Under the pieces are notes generated by a model. It worked only from the letters and a program-made list of their open reading frames with translations. It did not search any database and was not told where the DNA came from. Of a stretch of DNA of 64,000 bases, positions 22,836 through 34,244 are shown one piece after another. This DNA comes from Bimuria novae-zelandiae CBS 107.79 (lineage: Eukaryota > Ascomycota > Dothideomycetes > Pleosporales > Didymosphaeriaceae), in contig ML976674.1 in assembly GCA_010015655.1 (NCBI GenBank), forward strand, positions 656,283-720,282, written 5' to 3'. Position 1 is the stretch's first letter. Each line of letters starts with the position of its first letter. The translations under genes and the position numbers were made by a program.

Positions 22836-23174
22836 TTCTATCCTTACTCTGCTTACTTAATCTTTCTTTGGAGTTTTGTTATATTGCGTATCGTTGGTGC
22901 TTAGGAGCGGCGCTGACGCGGTTTTTATATACCTGGGTGGGCGTTAGACTTCACGTAGGGAACGCGTGACGTGCAGTGTAACCAGGGTCTTCACAAGGTA
23001 GGGCTGATGTTTGGTTAGTAGATGTATTCATGTCACAAGGAGAGGAGAAGGGTTGGTGAAGTGATTGAAGCACAAAGGGACACGCTTCTATGCGGGATCA
23101 CGCAACCATGGAAATATCAGCCAGCTATGCAAAGCGCGTGGACGAATCGTAACGCGCGGAATCTAGGGTATTAA

Positions 23175-23200
23175 CTCCACCTCCACCTCCACCTCACCAC
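23175..23200. repeat. (CTCCAC)n simple repeat
   Basis: A few copies of CTCCAC just downstream of the transporter gene's stop codon. Confidence 0.6.
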
Positions 23201-23239
23201 TTCTGTATATACAATCCCTTCCCCCCTTCCAACCACTTA

Positions 23240-25404
23240 CTACCTCTCCCCCTGTCCTTGCCCTAGCAGCTGCGCACCCTCTACATCCGCATCCGACTCA
23301 TTTTCCCCACCCCTCCACCCCCTCCAAAGCTCGTTTAACGTCCCGCTTAAACTCCTGCCTCTCCCCCCTCTCCCACTATCACCCTGCTCCTCCACCGTCC
23401 TCCTCCTCTCCAACGGCTCGCCCACACTCCCTTCCCCCTCGCCAATCCCAAGCACACTCTGCCTCCTCCCCGCCTCCCCACCCAGCCCCCTCTGCAACGC
23501 CCCACTCGCTCCCTGCACCCTCAAACTCCCCCCTCTCTTTAGATCCGCCACCATCGCGCTCAGGCTATTCGACAGCGGCGACGCAAGTAGTGGGCCAGCG
23601 AGCGAGTTATTCCTCCCGGCGACGCGCTCGGATGCCGCGATTCTGCGGAGGCGGTTGGAGAGCGTTGAGGGCGGTGTGGGCGCGATGGCGGCGGTGTCGG
23701 AGATTTGGCGGACAGGTGTTTGTGGGCGGGGTGGACCGGTGGAGAGGTCTGGGTTGGATGTAGTAGGGCCGGGTAGGGCGGGAGTTTGGGAAGCTAGGTT
23801 TGGGGTGGAGAGGGTGGTAGTGCGGCTGAGGTCTCCTGGGCGAAGGGGTTGCGAGAATGATGTGTTTTCTTGTTCCCAGGGGTTGGTCGTGAGCGGTGAA
23901 GGTATGTCGGGTGCGCTTGTTGGTGTCGTAGGCGCGCGGGAGAGGATTTCGGGTGTGAATGTGATGTCAGGGGTTGCGGGTTGGGAAATCTCGCGTGTGG
24001 CCGGTCTTCTTCCGGTTTCGAGGGGTGGCGATGCTGCTCGCACCGTTGATGAGCGCCGACTGCTAGAGGCAGCTTCGTTGGTACCGTCGAAGTCATCACG
24101 ACATCTTTCCCCATCTGCAAGATTGATTGCATCTTCCGGCTCAGGGTCCCTGTCTTCCTCCTCTTCCGATCGCTTGGGCCTTCCGCTCGTGATCAACCAC
24201 ACACCCAGGAAAGTCATGGCGCATCCACCAATAAATTTGCCCGCGTCGTCTCCGGAAGTCCGCTCAAAGTCCCTATACAAGATGGCTGAACCCAGGATGA
24301 CGGACAGCGTGAAGAGGACGAATTGCACGGGAATAACCTGCGTCGCATCGAAGCGTTGGAGAGCCCTGTTGATGTACTTGATCTGCATGATGGCAGTGCC
24401 AATCAGAATAGCAACAAGCAAGTAGGTGACGGGAAAGGTGATGGCGCGCCAGAGGGTATACGAGAGCATGGAGGCCACGCCTTTGGTGGAGAGGGCCGTA
24501 TAGCCACCTGGTGCACATGAGTACTGAGCCACGAGGCCACCCGTCTCGAGTGAGACTCACCAAATAGCCCGACCAGCCCCAGATCAATCAATATGCTCTT
24601 GTCTCCGAACCTGTTGCTAGCAAACATCAATGCGATGATCACCGCCACGGTTATCCCAAAGTATGTCTCAAACTCCCATGTACCAATCAAGCTCCAGATC
24701 TCGTCGGGGCCCAGCTTGGGGTTGTTGTCGCTCGCGCTGAGCACCACGGTGACGGCTCCTCCGACAGCGACCAGCACTCCGAGCGCGTCTCGTTTCCGGA
24801 AGGGCTCCTTCAGCATGAACGGTGCGATGATGCAGTTCGAGATGAGCGCAACGACGCCGAGCGGGGACACGATAGACGCGGGCGCGAAGCCGTAGGCGAG
24901 GAAGTTGCCCGCCTCGCCCGTGGTCATCATGATGATGCCGGCCCACCAATACGGCGACTTGAGGTAGCTCGTCTGCTTGTATGCCACCTCGTCCGCATCG
25001 CCCTCCTCTTGCACCGGCGAAAGCGCCGGTCTCGAGCCTCCGGTGCTCCTCCGCGACGGCGGCGCAGGTAGCAGCGAATCTTCCTCGCTCGCCGCATCCT
25101 CCTCTACCTGCGTCTCATTGTCCCTGTACCGCTTTCCCCCGCTCAAGCTGCGGTAACTCGCGCTCCGTCTCTTCCGCTGCCGCTCCTTCTCCTGCCACTC
25201 TCTTTCTAGCCGTATGTGCGCATATCTCTGCGTGTTCAGCGCAAAGGATATGAGGACATTGCCGACAATGGCTGTGATGATGCCGATGAATGAATTCCAC
25301 TGCTCACTCCCATACGGTGGGACCCACGTGGTCGACGTCGGAGAAGGCGCATGGTTCGTCGCTGTCGCAGAACCCGCAGTGACAGGCGTCGGAGGGAGAA
25401 TCAT
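23240..25404 (-). CDS. NIPA-type magnesium transporter (DUF803 family)
   Basis: Two exons: 25404-24561 and 24507-23240, joined across a 53-nt intron (24508-24560, GTGAGT...CACCAG) that keeps frame and restores LVGLFGGYTALSTKGVAS, a hallmark of this family. The protein is 703 residues. About residues 36-58 form the first membrane span (FIGIITAIVGNVLISFALNT). A charged cytosolic loop of about 85 residues follows, then a cluster of spans beginning SPYWWAGIIMMTTGEAGNFLAYGFAP and ending near SGDDAGKFIGGCAMTFLGVWLI. The family moves Mg2+ and other divalent cations across membranes. The last 290 or so residues are Ser/Pro/Arg-rich and look disordered. The long tail and first-loop insertion make it longer than animal NIPA proteins, as is usual in filamentous fungi. 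No lesions seen. Confidence 0.9.
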
Positions 25405-28400
25405 GGCCGAAGTGGAGGGGATTCCAGGGCTGCGCGTCCCTTATCCGCGATGTGGACAAGCTCGGAACGCTGCTGCGGCGGAGCAGTGCTACGGAGAAAC
25501 TTTGCGGCGGAAAATCGGTCTAGGAAACTTCATATGGGATTAGGTATGCAAAAACGTAGGATAGACATGCTCGCAGCAGTTGTGGAGGAGGTACAGTGCG
25601 GCAGTGCTTCGTTGCCGTAATGCCGTGCGTAGCTGCACTTTTTCTTGGCTGTACAGGGTTCTGGTCCATCTTACATCGCCATGTAGCTGCTAGACCGAGC
25701 ACTTATAGGTACACCATTTCGATGTTTCTGCATAACAAAACGACACTAGAAGAAGACGCAGAGCATCTCGCCTGAACCCGTGTAGCTCTTTTCCTTTCTT
25801 GTCCTCAGCTTCAAAATGTGTATAACCCTCTACCCCGTCTCGCAATCTCCAATTTACGATCCATCTCCGCCCCAATCTGTCTCCACAGACGCTTCTCCCA
25901 CATTATTCATCTTCCCTCACCGAAGTCACCTTTAAATTCGGAGCTTAATTATGATCATATTGTGCTCAAGATCGCGCCTTCTTTCCGGCTCCATGTCTGC
26001 CCATGCCATAGCCAATCTTCAAGGTTAGTATAAACAGTCTTTTACCGTTTTCGCAGTTTTCGTGTTTTTCGTGGTGGCGTACGAGACAATGTGTACGGTA
26101 GTGAAAGAGGGCGATCGTTAATGATAAGACTTAGCCTGGATTTCGTTCCGAGGTAATGATGCGGCGAAGCAATGCTATAAAGTGTACGCAATGAGCAAAG
26201 TCTAAATCAAGGACAGTGGTATGTCCTAAGATGTAGCACTGCGGGACGTAAAGATGAGAAGTCGCGGTGCAGACCGCGCTTAGCCTTTCCAGGTAGACTG
26301 TTTGGACAAGGGTTACAGTGTGGAAACCACCAGCTATTCGGGACGTCATCGCGGGAAAGAAGTGCTTTCCCTCACACTTCGTCTACAACTTTAGCTTCAT
26401 GTACACATCAAGGAGAACCAAGACTTACACACTCACTTACGATTCGCTATAGCTCGTTCGGAGTAGTACGTCCTCCCGGCCGTAGAATAGTGCTTGATAG
26501 CTTTAGCCAGATATAAAAGGTCACCATCTTTGAGATATCCTTTCCCCTTTCTCAAGGTGCAGTGCAGTCTGTCCCCAATCACACTGTCCGCGTGTCAATT
26601 CGCAGTGCGTCATCGGTGACGTTTTCGACCGCGCAGGCAGTCAAGGTGCCTTCCTCCTAGTAGAAACTTGCTGTACTGTGTGTGGTCCTCTACCCTCGCG
26701 CCATTCGTGAACGGGTAAGCATACTGCAAAACAGTTACAGGCAGATGGAATGCGTCATAGTACTGGGACTAATCTTCCGCTTGACTGCTCGTACTGCTTC
26801 GGCATGCGTCGGTGTAATCGAACCGTGGAAGGCACGCCAGAGGTGGCTGCTGCCCTTTTCGTGCAGCATATCGAGAGTGACTCACAATCGCGGCGAGGTG
26901 ACTGGAAGGTTGTAAATGAACTCAGGAGAGATACCGCGGTAGGAACGTGGTCGTGTCATGGATGGATCCCGTGACAGAATGCGACCTCAGGAATGATCTG
27001 GTGGTTCTTTCCCTTGCAAACCGAAGGTGACCGAGGTACGTTAATTACAAGTTGTGGCCTGCTTGCCAACAGTGACCGCCCCGTCTCATTAGAATCACAA
27101 GCGATAACAATGGAGCCTGCGACGCCACACAGCGGAGTTTTGTTTTGGCAGAACTCAGCACCGAGGGAAAGCCATACAGGCAGCACAGCCACAGGCTGCA
27201 ATTCCACTGCTAAGCCAAGCCCTAAGACTCACTCTACAAGTCATACACTCCAACTTGTGAATATTGCGTATACACACAACTGAGTTCCCTCACTGCTTCA
27301 ACACTCCTGGAAGGAAACCCAGGCGTGGTTCTTATTACTGCACATCTCATACACCCATCCTGAAGTCATCCCTCACATCTACTTCCACCCGTCTGATGCC
27401 GACCTCTCCGCCCCAAGCCTCCATGCCCGCTCCAGCGCCACAACAGCCACCCTCAACAATTCCCCTCGCGTATCCCAACCCATCGAATCAAGGACTCAGA
27501 ATAGAAAAACATTTCATCTCAACAACCAGTGTCTCAGCGCACTTACCCACGCCGCCCCGGCACGCCCCGACCCAATAGCCCGCCACCACGTCGGACTGCA
27601 GCACCTCGCAGTATCTCATCGCCCTCATGATACTCCGCGTTGCTCGCTGATGCGCGGCATGCAGTGTGATATCCCCTTCATGCGCGTGCTCGAGCTCGCT
27701 CAGCCTCTGCGGAAAACAACCTGCAGTTCTGTAGAGGTCCAGTGGGGGTCTGGGTAAGCAAGGGGACGAAACTTATATGCGTCGAGATGCAGGGTAACGC
27801 GAGGGAATTTAGATTAGAGTATAGGTTAGTTTTCCGAGCGGGCTTATAGGCGCGTGAGATGGAGAGGTGCAGTGACCGGTGGACGTGCTGTGCGTGTTTG
27901 GGAGGGCTGAGGGAGCTGAGCAGGTGCAGGCTTTTGCGAGTGTTCAGTGTGCTAAGTAAGCGAGCGAGGGCTGGTATTCAGCGGGCATAGTTGTGTGGAA
28001 TAAGGAAAAGTGAGGCTGCAATGTGGATGGAAAGCAAGGGGTTGAAATAAGGCTGAAATTCTGTTTAGTGGCTGAATAGCCGGTTGTTGAGCTGAATAAG
28101 AGTTCGAAGAGTAAGTGCCGCACGCTTTTGCAACGAAGTAGAGACGTGCTTCTCTGTTGCTTTGAGATTTTACCGCTGCTGCATCTGCGTGGTTGGGGTG
28201 TGTGTCGTTGCACAGGCCGATGTGCCTATTCCCTTTCGAAAGACAGGTCACGTGGTGCTCATCAGCCTTGAAGTGGTCCAAAATTAACTCTGCGAGCAGT
28301 TCTCTTGATTGCACTCGTCAAGGCAGCGCTCATTTCCTCGCGGTATTTGGACTGGGAGCACAAATCCGCCGATCTCCGCAAGCCCCGGCTGATAGCTTAG

Positions 28401-28807
28401 GAGATGAGGTCCTTTCGCTGCCGTGACCCGTCTGGACCTAAGTAAAGCGCAGCTGCAATTTACACCGCCGGACGGCTCGAGACATGACACCTGTAGATAA
28501 GCGGAAGAGTGTTCCGGTCGATGTCGGTAGTCGAATGCGGGTGGCCACAGCATGTCGCTCCGCGACTCTGCGTGTTCTTCTTTTTTCAACGGATGGACCT
28601 CTAGGAGATGTATAGGATCGGGAAAAAATGTTGACCTTGCGTGGGTAGTCATTGGTATTCGCTGGCATGTTCAAAGTCTTCAATGATCCAATGAATAATC
28701 AAGGATCTACGGTTAGTGCGATATTCCCGAGAGATAACTCGTGTCGGACGAAATGCAGTGTTCATCTTGCATGCTCGGCCATCAAGCCTCGCGCAGGCTC
28801 GTGTAAC
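25405..28807. other. gene-poor interval
   Basis: About 3.4 kb of normal base composition. Scattered short frames on both strands lack domains or consistent splice structure. A minus-strand frame at about 27570-27760 reads coherently for some 65 codons into a GTAAGT donor (27549-27554 region), but no start or partner exon was found. Confidence 0.4.
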
Positions 28808-28935
28808 CAGAGTTGGCAACAAGCAAGCGATAGGCAGATTGATTACTATATTAAGCGTTGAAAGATCACCCTCAGGTCCGTGCCAGTCCTAATCTAGTAA
28901 TCAATCTGCCTATCGCTTGCTTGTTGCCAACTCTG
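28808..28935. mobile_element. 128-bp hAT-like MITE with perfect 41-bp inverted repeats
   Basis: The left arm 28808-28848 is an exact reverse complement of the right arm 28895-28935 over 41 bp, separated by a 46-bp loop. An exact 8-bp duplication CGTGTAAC flanks it (28800-28807 and 28936-28943). The terminus CAGAG fits the YARNG consensus of hAT transposons, which also make 8-bp duplications. There is no coding capacity, so it needs a transposase elsewhere. Perfect arms and duplication imply recent insertion. Confidence 0.88.
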
Positions 28936-28943
28936 CGTGTAAC

Positions 28944-30897
28944 GAATTGGCTGTAGAAAGAAGAAGCTGCAAGGCTGAGATATGTCAACCTGGCTATTGG
29001 CTAAGCAGGTGGATCCAGGGTGAGTTGTTGGGTAATGCAACGTTTATGCCATTGAGTCCGCCCGGGCCCAGCTCGCCGATTGTATAGGTGTGCTCGTATG
29101 ATGTGAAAAGCTCTAGTGCAGCATCCAGTCGACGTCTTTCGATAGTGGCCTCGACAGGGTTTGACAACATCAGCAATAGCGTGGCTCATTGGCGTCTACC
29201 CGCGACAACTACCTTTCGGCTCCCGTTCATTGATAGTTCGCCCGATTGAAGGTCTGGAGATGCACGTGACTAAGTTAGCGCACAGGCTAGGCCTTTTCCC
29301 GTAAAGCTTCATGCACACCAATGCAGATTGACGTATGACCATAACTCTAATATTGCAAGGCTTGGGTCTCGCGAGCACAACAATAATCTGCAAGTGTTTC
29401 AGTCCGATGTGCAATTGGAGTGGTGCATCTGCTTCCCGGAGGTTGGCGAGGCGTGCTGCGGGAGTACGTGCTTCCGTTGCTGCCTTGCACGTGCTGTACA
29501 ACGCGGCGGTGGAATGACTGCAAACATCGGAGGCGCTGGTGTGGAATCGGCGCGAGGTGTCATGGCGCGGTGATCCATGGTCGTTTGATGCACGTTTGAC
29601 TCAATCAGTCGAAGAGCTGCAGCATCTCTCTCGTCGTGTGCGACGCCCGGCCGCAGTGGTTCATTGAAGGTACGGGCCCTGTGCGCCAGCCGGCAAAGAC
29701 GGCGCCGTTGAACAGTCGCTTGTCGCGTAAACACAGAGCGTGAGGGTGAATTTATCAAAATGGACAGCTCGCGGCACCGCGGCAGAGGTAGCGGTTCCCA
29801 GACCCGTTGTCGGCGCAGGGAGTGCCTGGCGGCTGCGCTTCAGACACAGTTGCGGGGAGTTATGAAAGAGGGGGTGGTTCGGCCAGCTGACCTCGGGAAG
29901 AGGCGCAGAGGGAGGGACAGGCCACAGTTATGACGAGACTCGGGCTCACCAGACGAGGGCGCGCGCTTTTGGTGGTGCAATAAGCCCTGCCGTGATTGCT
30001 CGACCAGGGCGTTCGCCAGCCGCGCATCGCCGGGCAGCAAGCTGGGGTGGTGACGACACAGGCACCACGGGCAGCAGAGCAGCAGCAGAGCAACAACCAG
30101 CAGAGACGGCCTGGAGATGCGGGCGGCGGATGCTGAGGGCTGGCACGGACGCCTTACGATGTGCCTGGGGCCTGGCATCGGAGGCGGTTTGGTTTGCAGC
30201 CACGCGCTTGCGGAGAGTGGGTCGTCCTCAAAATGAAGGTCATCATGTGCCCATTGCCAGCCCATTCGGCGGACCTCTCAAAGAAGAGACGGGCAGTCTC
30301 GAGGAAGCTGCTCACCACTCCAATCGCGGCGCCTGTGCCTGGCTGAGCGTATCTGAAGCCCGTTTCCCGCCCGGCTTTGCAGCATCCAGTGCGTCGCGCG
30401 TTGAAATCTATTTGCATCGTCAGCGCACCAGCCCGGGACCGACTGCTGCGCATGACTGCTGCTGCAGACTGTGCGTGCACACTTTAGTGCTAGCAACGAC
30501 CGCAACGACCCCGCTGCTCCACAGTCTCATCGCTTCCATCATACCTTCACCTACCTGCAATCTGCCTCCGGACCTTGCCCTTCAATTCCTATCCCCCTGC
30601 GCTTCACCAGCCTAGCCGTGCCTGCCCTTCACGCCACCACGACCGTGTTTGAGCGAGCGACTAAGCCACGGGCCTTCTCTCACCTAACCACCGCCGCCAA
30701 TTTCCCTCCGTCCTCCACCTCCACCACCACACGACTCCTCGACGCCGCCCGCACACCACCCACGACGGCTTCACTCCGCACCCCGCGTCCACGCCTGCCC
30801 CACGACAGCTGCAGCTCCAGCGCCCACGCCCCGCGATAGCACTCTTTCCGCGCACGCGCTTGGCGGAAACGACCCCTCATCTGCTGCCCTCCGTACA
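28944..30897. other. intergenic and GSK-3 gene 5' region
   Basis: No supported gene. Several overlapping long frames at 29840-30620 on both strands reflect high GC rather than coding; none shows a domain. From about 30520 the sequence becomes C/T-rich, as is common in fungal promoters and 5' leaders, leading into the kinase start at 30898. Confidence 0.45.
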
Positions 30898-32408
30898 ATG
30901 AGCCAGAACCGGCCATCGGCCTTTTCTTCACTGAGAATGGGAGGTGCGTATCCGCCGCCGTGCCCGCCGCCACGTGCGAAGTCGCCCGTGCTAACAGCGT
31001 GCAGAAGTCATCCGCGAGAAGGTGCAGGACGGCGTAACGGGCGACTACAAGGACCTCGCATACACGCAATGCAAAATCGTCGGCAACGGCTCCTTCGGCG
31101 TCGTCTTCCAGACGAAGCTGTCTCCCAGCGGAGAGGACGCCGCCATCAAGCGTGTGCTACAGGACAAGCGCTTCAAGGTGGGTCGCCCATGTGACGTATC
31201 CACGACCCCGAGCTGACTCGTGCCAGAACCGTGAACTTCAGATCATGCGCATTGTGCGCCACCCCAACATCGTCGAGCTCAAAGCCTTCTTCTACAACAA
31301 TGGCGATCGCGTACGTGTCGCCTGCCTGCTGCCTAGTGTCGTTGCTCTGCTGACCGCGTTAGCCACAGAAAGACGAGGTCTATCTCAATCTTGTGCTCGA
31401 GTACGTCCCAGAGACCGTGTACCGGGCATCACGCTACTTCAACAAGATGAAGACAGTCATGCCTATCCTCGAGACGAAGCTGTACACGTATCAGCTCTTC
31501 CGCTCGCTTGCCTACATCCACTCGCAAGGGATTTGTCATCGAGACATCAAGCCGCAGAATTTGCTGCTCGACCCCAGCACGGGTGTCCTGAAGCTCTGTG
31601 ATTTCGGCAGCGCAAAAATCCTGGTTGAAAATGAACCCAACGTGTCCTACATCTGCTCTCGGTACTACCGTGCACCCGAGCTCATCTTTGGGGCTACCAA
31701 TTACACGACCAAGATTGGTACGTCTACCACGTCAACCCATGTGACATGACTGACAGCCGCTATCAGATGTTTGGTCTACCGGTTGCGTCATGGCCGAGCT
31801 CATGCTTGGACAACCGCTGTTCCCCGGCGAATCGGGCATCGATCAACTGGTCGAAATCATCAAGGTCTTGGGAACACCGACGCGCGACCAGATCCGCACC
31901 ATGAACCCGAACTACATGGAACACAAGTTCCCACAGATTAAGCCTCACCCATTCAACAAGGTACGCCACCGCCCGGTGCAATGCGTTGTCAGACACGAAT
32001 TAACTTCAACAGGTGTTCCGGAAAGCTGACCCTAGCGCGATCGACCTCATCTCGAAGCTTCTGGAGTACACGCCAACGCAGCGTCTCTCGGCGGTCGACG
32101 CCATGGTGCAACCCTTCTTTGACGAACTGAGGGATCCGCAGACACGGCTCCCAGATTCGCGTCACCCCAACGGGCCCACGAGGGATCTTCCTGAGCTGTT
32201 CAATTTCACTCATCACGGTAAGTGTGACTCGCGCTTCATCTCATACCACTCTCCTAACGCTTTTTTAGAATTATCCATCGCACCCCATCTAAACCAACAG
32301 CTCGTACCGCCGCACGTCCGCCCACGGCTCCAGCAACAAGGGTTGGACTTCGAGTCGCCCAATTTCAAGCCCTTGACCAAGGACCAGATGATGGCGCGGC
32401 TGGATTAA
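30898..32408 (+). CDS. glycogen synthase kinase-3 family serine/threonine kinase
   Basis: Seven exons: 30898-30943, 31005-31177, 31227-31310, 31369-31717, 31767-31960, 32013-32217, 32269-32408. All have GT-AG introns of 49-61 nt and consistent phase, giving 396 residues, normal for GSK-3. Visible motifs are the glycine loop [10 protein letters not shown], catalytic Lys in [17 protein letters not shown] in LCDFGSAK, and the activation-loop tyrosine in [13 protein letters not shown] that GSK-3 autophosphorylates. A CMGC insert follows in the C-lobe. It phosphorylates primed Ser/Thr substrates in nutrient, stress and developmental signalling in nucleus and cytosol. The first exon is only 15 codons ([11 protein letters not shown]...). 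Strong call; all catalytic residues intact. Confidence 0.95.
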
Positions 32409-33725
32409 GCCGGCGGACTCTGCATCCTTCACGACATCATGTTTACTTTGCGGTGTGGCATCATGTCTACTCCGCTCAGAAAGGCATCAAAGTCTACCTG
32501 GGAAGATGAACGATTAGGAAGTCTCATTTCGGCGTCAGTGTCTTGACCGTGCACACCGACTGTACACCCTTTCCCTGCAATATCTGAGCTCGTCTGAAAA
32601 TGTTACCAACGCCATTCACGTTTGGCGAATGGCAACAATTTGCTTTTCTTCGCAATCTCTGGCCCTTCCTGTCTCGTCGAGCAGCTTGCGGTTAGGCCCC
32701 ATAGATGCACGATTTTATTCCGCCTTCATGTTATCTTTGGGACAAACGACGGTCATCGAATGAGCGTATGATAGCACATGCGAATGCTTTTCTTGCGGGA
32801 AGGGGATCGGATACAAAAGTCACGGACTGGCATGAACATCTTAGGATGGGAATGGGGAACTCTTTTTGGTGTGGTCTCATGGGCTGGCTCTGGCTTCGCG
32901 CATCAATGTGCCGTTGTCTTTGTTTTCTTCCCCCCTTTCTTTTCTGCATGCGGGTGCACTCTTCCTTTTCATCTTTGGTTCTTTCTGCGCATGGTTGAGG
33001 GTGGGTCACCGGGATCAAAGGAACCAATGGGATGTGGGTTATATGTTTGGACGGAATGGGATGGTTATGGTACGGTAGTGGTGTGGCGGGTAGCCCCTGC
33101 ATAGGTGGCGCGCAGTTAAAAGGGCGGGTTGCCTGGGCTGACGCGCGTGCGCCTGGGGTTACCTGCGCCTTACGAGGGATGGCGAGGATGTTAGATATTG
33201 GTGCGGATGAGTGGGCCAAGGGACGACTTGTTGTCGGAGTGTTGTTGACACCACAGACGTCTGTGGGACACGCTTCGGCGCTTAGTCGGTCTCCTTTCTA
33301 GGCCATGTCTCCTCACCTATGGAAGTAGATTCCTTTTATCCTCTTTCTTCTTTTTCATGATGCGTGTCTTGATAATATGGTGTGGGGGTGCTGAAGAGTC
33401 GGTGGGATTGTTGCAGAAGCTGCAAAGAACAAAACTGTTGCCGTGCTAATGGGTGGTGATAGGTCTCGACGACATGGTTTAGAACTCAAACGTGGAACAT
33501 TGCAGGTGACTTGAACCATTCGTTTACTTTGTCCAGAGCTTCACACGCTCAGGCTTCTCTCACTGTTTGTGTTAGTTGACTCCCGCTCTCACTCGTCGAG
33601 TAAAAATCTCCATGGAGGCGTGTCTATATAAGTCCCTCGCCGTTATCTTTAACTCTCTCTCCAATACTCTCCTGCCACCAGTCTTCAAACCTGGAAGTAC
33701 TTCAGGGACGAGTCAATCAAGCATT
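32409..33725. other. intergenic between kinase and CBP80 genes
   Basis: About 1.3 kb. Long antisense frames at 32731-33219 have no recognisable features. The stretch near 32900-33060 is T/G-rich. Probably the kinase 3' UTR and the next gene's promoter. Confidence 0.4.
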
Positions 33726-34244
33726 ATGGACATTGATATTCCCATGCTCGACGCGCTCGATGAGATCGATACTCGAGCGGAAGAAGTAGTGGGTGTGGTG
33801 GGCACATTCAGAGGCTACATGCAGCAGAACATCCTGGACAGTGAAAGTGTCTTCTCCTTCCCGGCCATCCAGCCAACAGTACCAGAAGCTCCAGCCAACA
33901 TGCACCCTGAAAGGGTGTCGTTGATACGAGACGGTCCTTCCTCCATCAATGACGCACGTGCATGCCAAGCAGCCGGCTCGGACGCTAGCTCGCCTGAGCA
34001 ACCGCGAACAGCTTCACGTCGCGACGTCGAAGCTGGCAGCGTTGCGAACCGTTCATCTCCACCTCGACACCGCCACGATCGCTCCCGCACCCGCTCACGC
34101 GACCGCCCTCTTTACCCCGACTGCTACACGCCGCGCAGTTCACGTCGCGACCGTGCCAACGACTCTATCCAGACTTCACGTGTCCGTCATCTGTTCAAGG
34201 ACGTTCCCATAGAAGAGAGAGGTATATCTGCGTTGGTATCATCC
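33726..34244 (+). other. open N-terminal extension upstream of CBP80, or separate coding stretch
   Basis: The CBP80 first-exon frame is open back to about 33576, with ATGs at 33612 and 33726. The extra 173 residues start MDIDIPMLDALDEIDTRAEE, continue as low-complexity sequence, and end in an Arg/Ser-rich patch (RHRHDRSRTRSRDRP). Fungal CBP80 proteins usually begin close to the Arg-rich segment that follows 34245. This stretch could be a genuine RS-like extension, a leader open by chance, or part of an alternative transcript. Confidence 0.35.

Noticed and set aside
23655..24425. 256-codon plus-strand ORF
   Set aside because: Exactly antisense to the second exon of the NIPA transporter; shadow of its GC-rich codon bias.
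29840..30620. Long overlapping ORFs on both strands (up to 207 codons)
   Set aside because: High-GC region upstream of the kinase; frames overlap on opposite strands, contain no domains and lack splice or start support.
32731..33219. 162-codon minus-strand ORF
   Set aside because: Low-complexity Pro/His/Arg composition, no domain; likely an open frame by chance in the kinase 3' flank.
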